Of a stretch of DNA of 64,000 nucleotides, positions 1-9,194 are shown piece by piece. Position 1 is the stretch's first letter. Each line of letters opens with the position of its first letter. The stretch comes from Isochrysis galbana (Eukaryota > Haptophyta > Isochrysidales > Isochrysidaceae), in assembly GCA_018136815.1 (NCBI GenBank), contig CM030939.1:899108-963107 (forward strand), in the 5' to 3' direction. The translations under genes were made by a program, and so were the position numbers. The notes under the pieces were generated by a model that was given only the letters and a program-made list of their open reading frames with translations, was not told the origin of the DNA and ran no database searches.

Positions 1-411
1 CTCATTGGTGGCCGAACAGGCACTCAACGAGGCGTCGTCCGTCTGGCAGGGTATGTCGCCAACGCACTCGCACGTTTCGGTGGCGCTGTTCCATTGAACC
101 GGCTCGAACGGGAGCGTCTGGGCGATGATGGCGCACAACAACGAGCCCGCTAAATTGCAGCTTCCGTCAGCGTTCATCTCGCCGTTCATCATCCGGCACA
201 CGCTGGGAAAGGGCATCGCGCACTCGGTGCCGTCGCTGCGTAGCTCGCCCCCGTGCATCATGCACGCGACCTGCGGCTCGGTGAGGTCCAGCGCACACTC
301 GTCACCGCGAAGCGTGAGCGGTGACTCGCACCGCCCGACGCCGTTCGCTTTGACGGCGCCGACTCGGAGCGGGCCAATGGCAAAGTTAGGGAGTTTTTCC
401 CAGAATGGCAT
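1..411 (-). CDS. Partial Cys-rich protein running off the left edge
   Basis: An open frame starts at an ATG at 411, just after a stop, and stays open for about 137 codons to the window edge. Cysteines fall in a regular pattern. One stretch reads ACMMHGGELRSDGTEC, and the next repeats the layout with a C-x-MMNGE-x-NADGSC core. The GG(x)LxxDGT/SxC pattern resembles short Cys-rich repeats of secreted proteins in marine microbes, but I cannot name a family. No signal peptide is visible at the ATG, so the true start may lie in an upstream exon. It is probably extracellular; function unknown. Confidence 0.5.
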   Translation of the reverse strand, partial: MPFWEKLPNFAIGPLRVGAVKANGVGRCESPLTLRGDECALDLTEPQVACMMHGGELRSDGTECAMPFPSVCRMMNGEMNADGSCNLAGSLLCAIIAQTLPFEPVQWNSATETCECVGDIPCQTDDASLSACSATNE

Positions 412-595
412 GTCGGGGTGTCTCGCGGGTTACGTCTGCTAGGTACAAAAAAAAAAGGGAGGGGGGGAGGCGAGCAGCCACCCTCGGCCACTTTTTCTTG
501 AGGGAGAAGCGGGGTGCGCGGATGCGCGGTTCTAAACAAGATCGGGGTGCGCGGTTTGTGCGCCACCCCAAATCTGACAACTTTCCGCGGGCGCC

Positions 596-743
596 CCACC
601 CTTCGGCTAATGTTTCCAACCATCGAGAAGAAAGTCCCATCCACCCAGGCCATCAAAAGCGCAATGTCATGGTGGACGTCGCGCGGCTTCTTCAGACCCG
701 TCTCATAAGGGAAGCGGCTACGAGGCGGCGCGGTCCGGCAGGG
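596..743. repeat. 148-bp dispersed repeat R1, copy a
   Basis: This block recurs almost unchanged in the same orientation at 2398-2545, with only a few substitutions. A roughly 38-bp part of it recurs near 1605-1642. The copies flank the AT-rich ORF and the membrane ORF. I see no coding capacity, and the family is unknown. Confidence 0.85.
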
Positions 744-966
744 GCCTCTCTCTCCGCGCGCCCGATCCCTTCGTCACAGACTGGCAACCATGTGCACCAC
801 CGCTTTCTCACCGAGCCAAGGATGTCTCAAACGAAGGGAGGAGGCCTCAAGCCGACGATGATCCAGTCTCCCTTCCCTTCCGGGTTCTTCCCCTCTGATC
901 GCTTGAGTAGCTGCAACTTTTTTTGATCCATGTAGATCAGAGAAGCGACTCGTTCACAAAAAACAC

Positions 967-1587
967 ATGCATAACCAACTCGTCGCACAAAGAGTCCTTG
1001 CACCACATAAAACCGCGAAACAAGAGGTAATTGAAAATCAGGATCTCTTCAAGAAGATATATGAGCATTATAAAGAAGCAAGGCGTGAGTATAATAAAAA
1101 AGAAGGTTATTCTGCCTTTATTTACAAGAAAAAGAAAAACTTGCATGAATATATGATGAGGATGTCTAAGTTAGATAAGTATGAGGTGTTTAATACGCCT
1201 GTGAGAACCGTCAAGTTTGGGCACATCGTATTTGCACTCAACACTTTATATAATCACACCATACAACCACATGAAAGAAAAGATCAGGTAATTGACGAAA
1301 TATGTCACGTGAATGCTGAAAACATGGAAAACGTTATAAAGTACAATGGTCACTTCTTAACTGCAATATTCTTCTACCATTTTGCAAGTGGAATCACGGT
1401 AAACAGTACATTTGGCGAAATCATGATTGCATTCGGAACCGTGATTCAAAATCGTAAACCCATACCTTGTGTTCTGCATGACTCAGTTATACTGCGTATA
1501 AAGGAATATAATAAAGGATCTTATAGAGATCTAGGTTTACCAGACCAGTTTCAACTCTTGCACCCATTAATCTGGACCAAGTTGTAG
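967..1587 (+). CDS. AT-rich, Lys-rich hypothetical protein (206 aa)
   Basis: This complete ORF is far more AT-rich than the DNA on either side and uses A/T-ending codons. The protein is rich in Lys, Tyr, Asn and His (for example YNKKEGYSAFIYKKKKNL) and ends in LHPLIWTKL. No signal peptide or transmembrane helix is obvious, and I do not recognise a family. The sharp composition change, the lack of introns and the R1 repeats on both sides suggest DNA acquired from an AT-rich source such as a large DNA virus or a virus-like transposon. That origin is inference. A mitochondrial or bacterial source is also possible. Confidence 0.6.
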   Translation: MHNQLVAQRVLAPHKTAKQEVIENQDLFKKIYEHYKEARREYNKKEGYSAFIYKKKKNLHEYMMRMSKLDKYEVFNTPVRTVKFGHIVFALNTLYNHTIQPHERKDQVIDEICHVNAENMENVIKYNGHFLTAIFFYHFASGITVNSTFGEIMIAFGTVIQNRKPIPCVLHDSVILRIKEYNKGSYRDLGLPDQFQLLHPLIWTKL

Positions 1588-1645
1588 TAAAGATTGAGAT
1601 GTTTCCAATCCCATCCACCCAGGCCATCAAAAGCGCAATGTCCCC

Positions 1646-1945
1646 CTCGCGCGGAAGGTTGTCAGATTAGCTCTCCTCTCAGACTGGACGGAGGTCCCCT
1701 ACGTGGTGTTCTTTTTGTTGTAAACGCCCACTCACTTGTACATGGGATTGAAATCTGACAACGTCCCGCGTAGAGGGGTAGGGGGGGAAAACAACAACTT
1801 CCTGGGGTCGATGCACCACTTGGGGAGGAGGGCTGCCCCCAAACTATGGGTTTTTTTTAATGGACGAAATCTGACACATTTCCGCGTGAGGGGGTAGGGG
1901 GGGAAACCAACAACTTTCTTGAGGCGGTGCACGACTTGGCGGGGT
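1646..1945. repeat. Cluster of inverted and direct copies of an ATCTGACA..CCGCG motif
   Basis: A motif close to AATCTGACAACxTTCCGCG occurs at about 571 (+), 1655 (-), 1752 (+) and 1868 (+). The 1655 and 1868 copies face each other and extend into matching C-rich and G-rich flanks. The 1752 and 1868 copies each lead an approximately 80-bp direct repeat (GGGGTAGGGGGGAAA followed by a CAACAACTT segment). The pattern resembles termini of a small DNA transposon that has been rearranged. Confidence 0.5.
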
Positions 1946-1988
1946 AGGCTGCTCGGTCGGCGGGGAAAGTTTCCTCAGGTTGCATGCG

Positions 1989-2363
1989 CTACTCCCCCCG
2001 CGACGACACTCGACACAGCAACCCGTGACAGAGTGCTACAACCACCGCCGTGTGAGCAATCATGTGAGCGGTGTACGAGAGGGTCTGGGCGCCCGCTGAC
2101 CACGCGCCCCAACTCAACAAGAAGAAGACGGTAGGTGCGCGCACGTCCAACCCGAGACAAAGCGCGGCGTAGGCGACGACTGCGCACGCCACCGATACGT
2201 CAATCCATAGAAGAGAGCTGTTTCCGAAGAGAATGCGCTGAGTGCGGAAGAGGAGCGACACGATGCCTGCTAGCGCGATCAAGACATTGCGAGCCCAAAG
2301 GCCTTGCGCGAAGATCAGCGCAGACGTCACGATGCAGAACGCCTCGAACCACACCGGCACCAT
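1989..2363 (-). CDS. Small polytopic membrane protein (124 aa)
   Basis: This complete ORF starts MVPVWFEAFCIVTSALIF. It has about four hydrophobic segments, near residues 7-22, 26-42, 52-72 and 78-115. The segments are separated by short polar loops with charged residues (FRTQR, LGLDVRAP), as expected for a real integral membrane protein and not for a chance frame. It lies immediately left of repeat R1 copy b. I do not recognise the family. It could be an exon of a larger gene or a captured gene. Confidence 0.5.
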   Translation of the reverse strand: MVPVWFEAFCIVTSALIFAQGLWARNVLIALAGIVSLLFRTQRILFGNSSLLWIDVSVACAVVAYAALCLGLDVRAPTVFFLLSWGAWSAGAQTLSYTAHMIAHTAVVVALCHGLLCRVSSRGE

Positions 2364-2397
2364 CCGTACATACTCTCACGAGTTTATATTCACAGGG

Positions 2398-2545
2398 CCA
2401 CCCTTCGGCTAATGTTTCCAACCATCGAGAAGAAAGTCCCATCCACCCAGGCCATCAAAAGCGCAATGTCATGGTGGACGTCGCGCGGCTTCTTCAGATC
2501 CGTCTCATAAGGGAAGCGGCTAAGAGGCGGCGCGGTCCGGCAGGG
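2398..2545. repeat. 148-bp dispersed repeat R1, copy b
   Basis: Near-identical to 596-743 in the same orientation. Together the two copies bracket an approximately 1.65-kb interval that contains both ORFs described above. Confidence 0.85.
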
Positions 2546-2683
2546 TGGTAGCACCGCTGTCACCCTAGCCACCCCGACCAAGGGCCTTCACCCGACCCAG
2601 GCGGGACGCCGCCGGCGGCAGGGCGAGGTGGAGTTGGCTAGCGAGGTTGCTGCCGTCTCGGCCAAGCGGGAGGCCTCCTCAGG

Positions 2684-4180
2684 TTGCCGCGTTGGGGTTG
2701 TGGGAGGCAACCCCCTCTTAGGGATGCTCCTCTTCCGCTTGGTCAGCAAGGGCGGCTGCGCGCCCTTTCCGACCGGGTACCAAATGAAGGCAAACGACCT
2801 AAGGTCCTAGCAAACCGACTCAAGAAGACGATTCACACGATCATTTCCAAGGAGCAAGTAGGCTTTGTGCCTAGGCGAATGATAGGCGAAGCCACCCATC
2901 TTCTGAAGTTAGTGCAAGCGTACCTAGATGACACGGATGAAGAGGGCCTAGCCCTGGCGATTGACTGGGAGAAAGCATTCGATAGAGTTAGCTGGGACTA
3001 TTATCATAAAGCGGTCCAAGCTTTGGGCTTCGGCCCCGGGTACTCTAAATGGCTAGCGCTATTAACAAATGTCGACTCACTTCCGACCCGATGGATCAAG
3101 GTAAACGGTAAGCGAAGTAACCCCTTCACGATACACTGTGGCATGCCCCAGGGTTGCCCGCTGTCGCCTCTCGCTTTTCTCTTAGTGGCCGAAGGCCTAA
3201 CGCGCTTAGTCAACGTCGATCCGGAAATGAAGGGAATCACGATAGGACCTAGAGAGTTAAGACTTTCACAATTTGCGGACGACACGCAAATTCTAGTAAA
3301 CTCCTACGAGTCATTGGGTAGGGCGATGCACATCCTTGATACATACGGAACCGCCACGGGGGCTAGAGTAAACAAAAGAAAGAGTGTACTAATACGCCTG
3401 GGATCGCTTACAGGGACGCGAGCCCCGGGCTCGCTGGCTTACCTCAAAACGCTAGGCGAGGGAGAGTATACCACCGTCCTAGGAGTGCCCTTCTGGGAGG
3501 GACCCGAGAACGATACCTTCTGGGAAAAGCTTTATGCCAAGCTTAAGAAAAAAGTCGCGGCGTGGAAAGGAGTGCAAAACCTCTCGATTCACGGAAGAAC
3601 GTTGCTAGTGAACTTTATTATCTACGGAACTCCGAGGTACTGGCTATCCACTATCACCCCGCCGGCATGGTTCATGGAGGCTATCGACTCCGACGTGCAA
3701 ACAATACTGTGGGATAGATCCCCTCGACTACAGGCGGACGAATTGGGCTCCACGCGGGAGGGGAGAAAGTGGATAACCTTTCCGACATACCCGAGAGTGG
3801 GGACGAGTGAAGACGGGCCCCTTCTGGGGATAGGACTACTCCCGATGGCCGAACACACGCGCGCGCTCCAAGCGATTTGGATTATCCGCTATCTAAACCC
3901 GTCCGCGGCGGACTGGAAGACAGTTCTAGATCAATGGTTCAGTCGCACCCCATTAGGGAGAGCTGCGGTATTCTCGAAGGTCGAACCGCGGAACCTTTTA
4001 GCCAGCATTAGCGGAAACAGCACGCTTCCGGCTTTTTGGAAGCAAGCACTCGAAAATTTCAGACGGACCGCATCCGCTGTAAATTCTCTACTACCCAATG
4101 CCGGTGGTAGACCAAGAGCTGATTTAAACCAGATGTTGGACAGGATGTGTCATATTTTATGGACTGGGGCGCCAGGATGA
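2684..4180 (+). CDS. LINE-type reverse transcriptase, 5'-truncated (ORF2 fragment)
   Basis: From about 2815 the frame encodes a non-LTR retrotransposon reverse transcriptase. IDWEKAFDRVSWDYY is the motif A region, GMPQGCPLSPLAF is motif B, and SQFADDTQIL is the catalytic FADD box. A thumb and C-terminal region follows (TRALQAIWIIRYLNP, LGRAAVFSKVEP). The N-terminal endonuclease and the first RT motifs are missing, so the copy is 5'-truncated, as is usual for target-primed insertion. The first roughly 43 codons are unrelated flank. The C-terminal zinc-binding region is lost after NFRR. Homologous pieces lie at 28936-29595 and about 31700-31880. It acts, if at all, on element RNA in the nucleus. 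Confidence 0.9.
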   Translation: MPRWGCGRQPPLRDAPLPLGQQGRLRALSDRVPNEGKRPKVLANRLKKTIHTIISKEQVGFVPRRMIGEATHLLKLVQAYLDDTDEEGLALAIDWEKAFDRVSWDYYHKAVQALGFGPGYSKWLALLTNVDSLPTRWIKVNGKRSNPFTIHCGMPQGCPLSPLAFLLVAEGLTRLVNVDPEMKGITIGPRELRLSQFADDTQILVNSYESLGRAMHILDTYGTATGARVNKRKSVLIRLGSLTGTRAPGSLAYLKTLGEGEYTTVLGVPFWEGPENDTFWEKLYAKLKKKVAAWKGVQNLSIHGRTLLVNFIIYGTPRYWLSTITPPAWFMEAIDSDVQTILWDRSPRLQADELGSTREGRKWITFPTYPRVGTSEDGPLLGIGLLPMAEHTRALQAIWIIRYLNPSAADWKTVLDQWFSRTPLGRAAVFSKVEPRNLLASISGNSTLPAFWKQALENFRRTASAVNSLLPNAGGRPRADLNQMLDRMCHILWTGAPG

Positions 4181-4228
4181 GCCATCGGACGGCAGACAAG
4201 CTGGTATACTGCATACTGCCATGAGACG

Positions 4229-4414
4229 ATGCATCTACGGGAACGGATGCAAAGCGCAGGGTGGTCCCCAGATGTGGTCAAGTGGGATAGTGATGAGGAT
4301 AGTGATAGTGATGATGATGACGAGCTCTCGCGAGGTGACAGCGGTGCTACCACCCGAGCAGCTGCCGACTATGGCCTTGCCGATGTCAGGCGTGGACCCC
4401 AGTGGAAGGGGTAG
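4229..4414 (+). other. Acidic short ORF in the LINE 3' region
   Basis: This 61-codon ORF contains an Asp/Glu/Ser run (KWDSDEDSDSDDDDEL) and lies between the RT frame and the (AGT)n tail. It most likely belongs to the LINE 3' end, either as a degenerate ORF2 C-terminus or as untranslated DNA. I see no independent gene. Confidence 0.3.
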
Positions 4415-4425
4415 CGGATAGCAAC

Positions 4426-4475
<50 letters not shown>
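4426..4475. repeat. (GTA)n microsatellite, probable LINE 3' tail
   Basis: About 16 uninterrupted GTA units directly follow the 3' end of the plus-strand LINE. Other non-LTR elements in this window also end in short tandem repeats, such as (ATT)n at about 45403 and TTG units at about 31133. The microsatellite is therefore best read as the element's tail. Confidence 0.7.
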
Positions 4476-4834
4476 CATCTTCAAGAATATTTTTTTCGGG
4501 ATAAGCAGGTCACTCAACAGCACAAGAGGAAGGCGAGAACATACCGTTGAGGACAGGTGCACCACGCTCAGCTCAGACCCTCCGCATGACCTGAGCCCTG
4601 AGCCCCTAAGTAGAGCACAAGGGGAGTTGCCGCAAGGCGGGGAGTGAGGGTGAGGAAGGAGAATGGGCGTGGCTTCGAGAGCAAGACACAGTGCCACGTG
4701 TGAGGCGAGGATATCCAAAAAAATTTAATCATCAAAACGAACAACAAAACCCCAACCCGGGTCTACTCATTAGGTTGAAGAGTGCTCGGGCAGGGGCAGG
4801 GGCAGGGACGGACTCCGTTGCTCCGTGTTGCCGA

Positions 4835-7223
4835 TGAAGGCACAAAGGTTAAACTAGAAGAATAAGGAACTCTAAGCTCGGTCGCAGAAATGGCGCGCGG
4901 CGCGACGGCTCTGCTGCTAGCCGCGCTTCTGTCCACACTGGCGCGGGCCGTCCCTTCGTCGCGGCTGTCGCCCCGCACGCTCCCATCCCTTCGTCTCCCC
5001 TCGCCGCAAGCATGCGCCGAGCGCATCGTCGACAAGCTCGAGCAGCCGCATGAGGCTTTGTCCACGACCGCAACCAGAGCCAATGGCGGCCCGCTCCGTC
5101 CCCTTGAGCTTCTCTGGCGCTTCTCGCGCCCAAACACTCTAATAGGCTCGGCCATGTTCACTCCTGCTCTTTCGCTCTTCGCCGCGCCTTCCAGCGTCCC
5201 GGCTGCCACGCTCCTTTCTGTGCTGGTGCCGCTTGTATCGTATGCTATCTTGCCCTCGCTGCTCATCAACATCTACATCACAGGGCTCAACCAGCTCTTT
5301 GACGTTGAGATTGACAAGGTGCAAGTGCTGGTAGTTGGGTGATAAGTCAGCAGGAAGGGTCAGGGTCGGGGGCGGAAGGCAGGTGTGTGGGGGCTGGGGG
5401 AGCCGAGTGGTGGATTTGATGGGCCTGCACACATCATCGAACATGCATGCGAAGAATGCACTGCGACACAGTCATTGAGGTAGTTGTGTCGACTCCAGTT
5501 TAATGGTCCGAATCTCAGATGTCTGATGCAGCTGCACACCGATCGGCCAGGTCTCACTCCGCCTGTCCCCGTTCTGCAGGTTAACAAACCAAAACTGCCC
5601 CTTGCATCGGGAGAGGTGACGCTCAAGCACAGCTGGTCAACTATGCTTGCATGCCCCTGTCTTGGAGCCGGTCTACGTTATACACATCCTCCGCTCTCTT
5701 CCCCCGCACTACGATCGGTGCTTGTTGGCTTGGCGCTTCTTGGCACTGGCCATTCTGTGCCGCCCGTACGGCTGAAACGGTATCCTCTGATGGCATCTTT
5801 TTGCATCATGGCCGTTCGCGGTGGCCTCATCAACTGGGCCTTCTTCCAGCATGCTGCTACTACCGGATTTGGAGCACCACTTGCCACACCCATCGCGGGC
5901 GTAGGCGCGGTCGCCGGTGGAGACTGATCTACGATTGCGCTGCATTGGACCAACCATGTTCTACACATTGTAAGTGCCAGTACCTTTATCCAAGGAGGAA
6001 AGGCTATAGAGCCCCAAGCCCACCAAAGGCAACCGTTTGGTTTGGCTCCATTGGAGCCTTTCTGTAGTCCGGTAACCATCTGCCATAACTTGACATGCCG
6101 GTTTAGTAGCCGTGTTTACGCAATATTAATGGCGATGCCACTCGAAGCACGAGCAAGCGGCGTGCACTCTCTTGCAACGGGACTAACTTCATCCCAATGC
6201 TTGTTCTTCATCATCAAGATTTGGGATCGTCATTGCACTTGTGAGGGACGTCCCTCACGTGGCGGAACGTGGCGGGAGATCGAATCTACGGCATAAATTC
6301 CTTCTGAGTCCGTACGGGTCAACAACAGGTGTGTGCGAGGGCGTAGACGGGCCAACATGTTAAATGCCACCTTTTTATTCACTTGCGTCGGTTGGTGATC
6401 TTGCTGTCATACCAATGCATGCCAGGTGCTCTCATGTTTGCACTTGGCCTTCTCACGGTTGCTCTAATTGCTGTCGGTAGCGCCCTCAGTATTGCCGCAA
6501 GTGTGGCAATGACTAAAGGGCTGCACGCGCGCGCGGCTCGCAGGCCCATCGTTGCTGGAGCTGCCTTCTTCGCGGCGAGATTTGTTAATGTGAAATGTGC
6601 TTGGTGTGCCATTTACGCGTGTACGAGATCGCAAGGTATATGAACGCACCCGCTTGCCCATGCGCCATCATCGATACTCTCTCGCATTCTCACTATCACA
6701 GGTCCGCCTATCGTCCGTGGATCCACTTGATGCTGCTGCGGTACATTCCTACTACATGCAACTATGGAAGGTATTCTACGGCTTCTACTTGATGATGCCA
6801 TTCGCTCGGTAGTTGCACATTTCGTGTGTGGCATGGGCAATGCCAAGCAAAACAGCTCGCATCGAGGCTTTGACTTGCGAGGCAGGGCTTCGACGAGGTG
6901 TTCGAATCGGGAGGAAGGCAGTATCAAGACTTGCTCAGATGAACCTACTCTGAGCAAGAGTCCGTGATCGTGATGACCCACGCACTGTCCCTCCTGCTTA
7001 TGTCTGCAACATCGTTTCCGCCCTACGGCCCATCTGCGTCTACTTTCCCTAGAGATCTCTTTATGAAGTCAGCCAAATCCTCACGATGCGCAAGGTGATC
7101 GCGCTTCATGTCTTCTTGGCTCAGGTGTGAGAAGGTGAATAGTGTGCAGGCTACGATGCCTATTCATGGCCCGGTCACTCACGGTAGGGTCAAGAAGGTC
7201 ACCACTCGGAACGTCGAATATGA
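4835..7223. repeat. Segmental duplication, copy 1 (prenyltransferase locus)
   Basis: Exons, introns and about 400 bp of 3' flank match 36240-38645 in the same orientation. The match ends at a shared block reading GGTCACCACTCGGAACGTCG. Because introns are conserved, the copy arose through DNA and not through a processed mRNA. The stretch 6813-7550 otherwise holds nothing I can identify. Confidence 0.85.
4890..6812 (+). pseudogene. Homogentisate prenyltransferase-like (UbiA family), copy 1, decayed
   Basis: Exon 1 (4890-5318) starts with a hydrophobic signal (ATALLLAALLSTLARA) and a Ser/Arg-rich stretch, as for import into a secondary plastid. It then reads LLWRFSRPNTLIGS and the Mg-prenyl-diphosphate motif NQLFDVEID. 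Exon 2 (5580-5969) reads VNKPKLPLASGE and PPVRLKRYP. Later exons hold RDVP (about 6250), GLLTVALIAVGS and the terminal SYYMQLWKVFY..PFAR before the stop at 6810-6812. The enzyme family joins homogentisate to a prenyl diphosphate for tocopherol or plastoquinone. Compared with copy 2 (36291-38242), exon 2 lacks about 27 nt of coding sequence. Exon 3 has a small insertion that breaks the frame and an in-frame TGA at 6305-6307. I read it as a pseudogene. Phytyl versus solanesyl specificity cannot be told. Confidence 0.85.
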
Positions 7224-7555
7224 GGCCAAAATGAGCTTTCTATAGGTGGTGTGACAGGTAGTGTGGGTAAGGCTGAGGCTGTGGAGTGAATGATGGCTCT
7301 TCTTGAACAATTCGGGAGGAACTCGACATGCGTTGAAGAGGAAGAGGATGCAACCTGAGGTTGTTTGCTTTTTGTAGCCCTAACTAAGTGTATACTTACA
7401 ACGAGCCTCAGCCGGAGATCAAAAACCACATTTTATGATCTCGGAACGGGCGCAAAGTGCACAATGGCATCGACAATGTCAATAAGTGGGAAACACCGTC
7501 CATTCGCCTATCTGGGTACTAGTAAGCACCAGCTCCAAGACTTGAATCAATTACA

Positions 7556-7855
7556 GCAAGCCCGCTGAGGGCGACAGAGGGTAACGTCTACCCCCTCTCC
7601 AAGATCTCGGATTTCAAGGAGAGGGCCACGGTGGAGCTGGGCATGCACTACGTCCGCAACAGCATCCTCAACACCATGCTGGGCAAGACCATCAAAGATC
7701 GAGTTCCTCGTTATCGGTACCTCATGGACATCCCTCAGCTGCGTTTTGACGACGTGGCGATCGACATTGTCAAGGAATTTGGTGGAGGCAGCATCGGAGG
7801 CGCGACGGACGAGGCTTATCATTTTCTTAATATGTTTGTTGCTCGGGGTGTGTAA
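7556..7855 (+). CDS. Unrecognised ORF fragment
   Basis: An open frame of about 100 codons reads through GNVYPLSKISDFKERATVEL and KDRVPRYRYLMDIPQL to a stop just before a poly-G tract. Composition and amino-acid use look like real coding sequence, and a possible splice acceptor (ATTACAG) lies just upstream. The Gly-rich stretch EFGGGSIGGA is notable. I cannot assign a family. It is cut on the right by a segment that joins Gypsy family A DNA at 7981. Confidence 0.35.
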   Translation, partial: ASPLRATEGNVYPLSKISDFKERATVELGMHYVRNSILNTMLGKTIKDRVPRYRYLMDIPQLRFDDVAIDIVKEFGGGSIGGATDEAYHFLNMFVARGV

Positions 7856-7980
7856 AGATTTACCAGGAAAAAGCACCGGGGGGGGGGGGGGGGGGCGAGC
7901 TTTTGCCGTCGTCCCGTTGAGAGTGAGAGGCCCTTGGGGCATCCTCCGATTCGTTGCGTCGAGTGCGGAACTTGAGGGTG

Positions 7981-9194
7981 TGTTGTATTCCTGCCCATCT
8001 GAAGGCTATAGGCATGAATATTCGTGTAAGGTACGCGCTCACAATTACAATTGAACAGTTCTACGTGTTGCCACTGACGCACAAGACACACAGATTCGGA
8101 TTCCCCATGGTCTCAAGTCCAGGTTTGCAGATTTTGGTCTCGAAATTTGCGGTCGTTTCATCCTGTAGCTTCGCTACAGGTTCGATTCAAGATTCACGCT
8201 GGAACTTATCGCCGCGTCGGTGACGTTAACTCGCCGGATGAGATTGAGTCGCTCGACGAGGACCAACGTAAGCTCCTCGAGGCAGCCAAAATCGACCCGG
8301 AGGGCCGTCTCTCGATGCCCCAACGTGAACAAGTTCGTCGCCTACTGGCCCGACGTATCGCTGCTTTCGCAATTGACCCGACCAACCCGAATCACACTCA
8401 CGTGATGGAGGTAGAGCTACCGCTCAACCCCGGAGCCGAAGCTCACCGCCACGCACCGTCTAGAGTTGGACGAGAGGGTGAGAAGATCATAGAGGACGAA
8501 GTTTGCAAGATGGAGTCCGCGGGCATCATTAGGAAATCAAATTCGTCGTGGGCCTCTCGAGTCGTGCTGGTCACTAAGAAGGATGGCTCGGTACGTTTCT
8601 GCGTAGATTACCGCGACGTCAACTCCAAGCTTCGTCTAGAGGACAGCCCTCTTCCCCTCACGGTAGAAGCCATCGACCGATTGTCGTCCGGCCAAGGCAA
8701 CCTCGATTCTCTATTCCTTTGCACCCTGGACCTAGCATCTGGTTTTTGGGGTATACCGATCAAAGAGTCGACAGCCGTCCGGTTCAACCTCCGGCTAACT
8801 CTAATTCTAATTCAAACCCCTCTTCAAGTCCAAGTTCAAGTTCCCAATCCAATCAAGTTCCACGTCGAATTCAAGAGTCGAGTCGTAATCCTCCTGATCT
8901 GCCTTCGAGTCGTACCCGTTCTCGTTCACGTTCGTAGCGCTAAGTCGACCGGAAGTGGATGATTAGCGTCGCGTCAGCGCCTGACCCAGCGCAACTGCCC
9001 GAGCAAAACTCCTGTAAAAGGGAGAACGTGGTAGGACGTGACGTACGAAATCGGGGGCCGCCGCGCTAAGCTGCCGATTTTGTGCTCGCTTTGGATCCAT
9101 GGGTTAATCCTTCTCTTCTAGGTCTTTCGTCTCGTATGGTTAAATGAACTCTCTTGGCTCGACATCGGGAGACGTCTCGATTTAAGTCGGGGGG
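7981..9194 (+). mobile_element. Gypsy family A deletion derivative: LTR piece, pol piece, 3' end and polypurine tract
   Basis: The first 170 bp of the family A LTR (starting TGTTGTATTCC) are joined at about 8151 to mid-pol sequence. Pol runs to about 8771, where a second deletion joins the 3' end of the element at AAAGAGTC. The tail is a Ser/Asn-rich C-terminus ending SSRTRSRSRS and stop (8937). It is followed by a polypurine tract (AAGTCGGGGGG) directly before the next LTR at 9195. Both joints look like microhomology-driven deletions, as seen after template switching in retroelement replication. Confidence 0.8.
8152..8771 (+). pseudogene. Gypsy pol fragment (pre-RT and RT N-terminus)
   Basis: It encodes LEAAKIDPEGRLSMPQREQV, the HVMEVELPL linker, SSWASRVVLVTKKDGSVRFC and LCTLDLASGFWGIPIKES, which is the start of an LTR-type reverse transcriptase. 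It differs from the minus-strand copy at about 18.3-18.9 kb at only a few residues (for example E versus V and R versus C), so the two are recent relatives. The catalytic YLDD box and RNase H are absent. Not functional. Confidence 0.9.
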
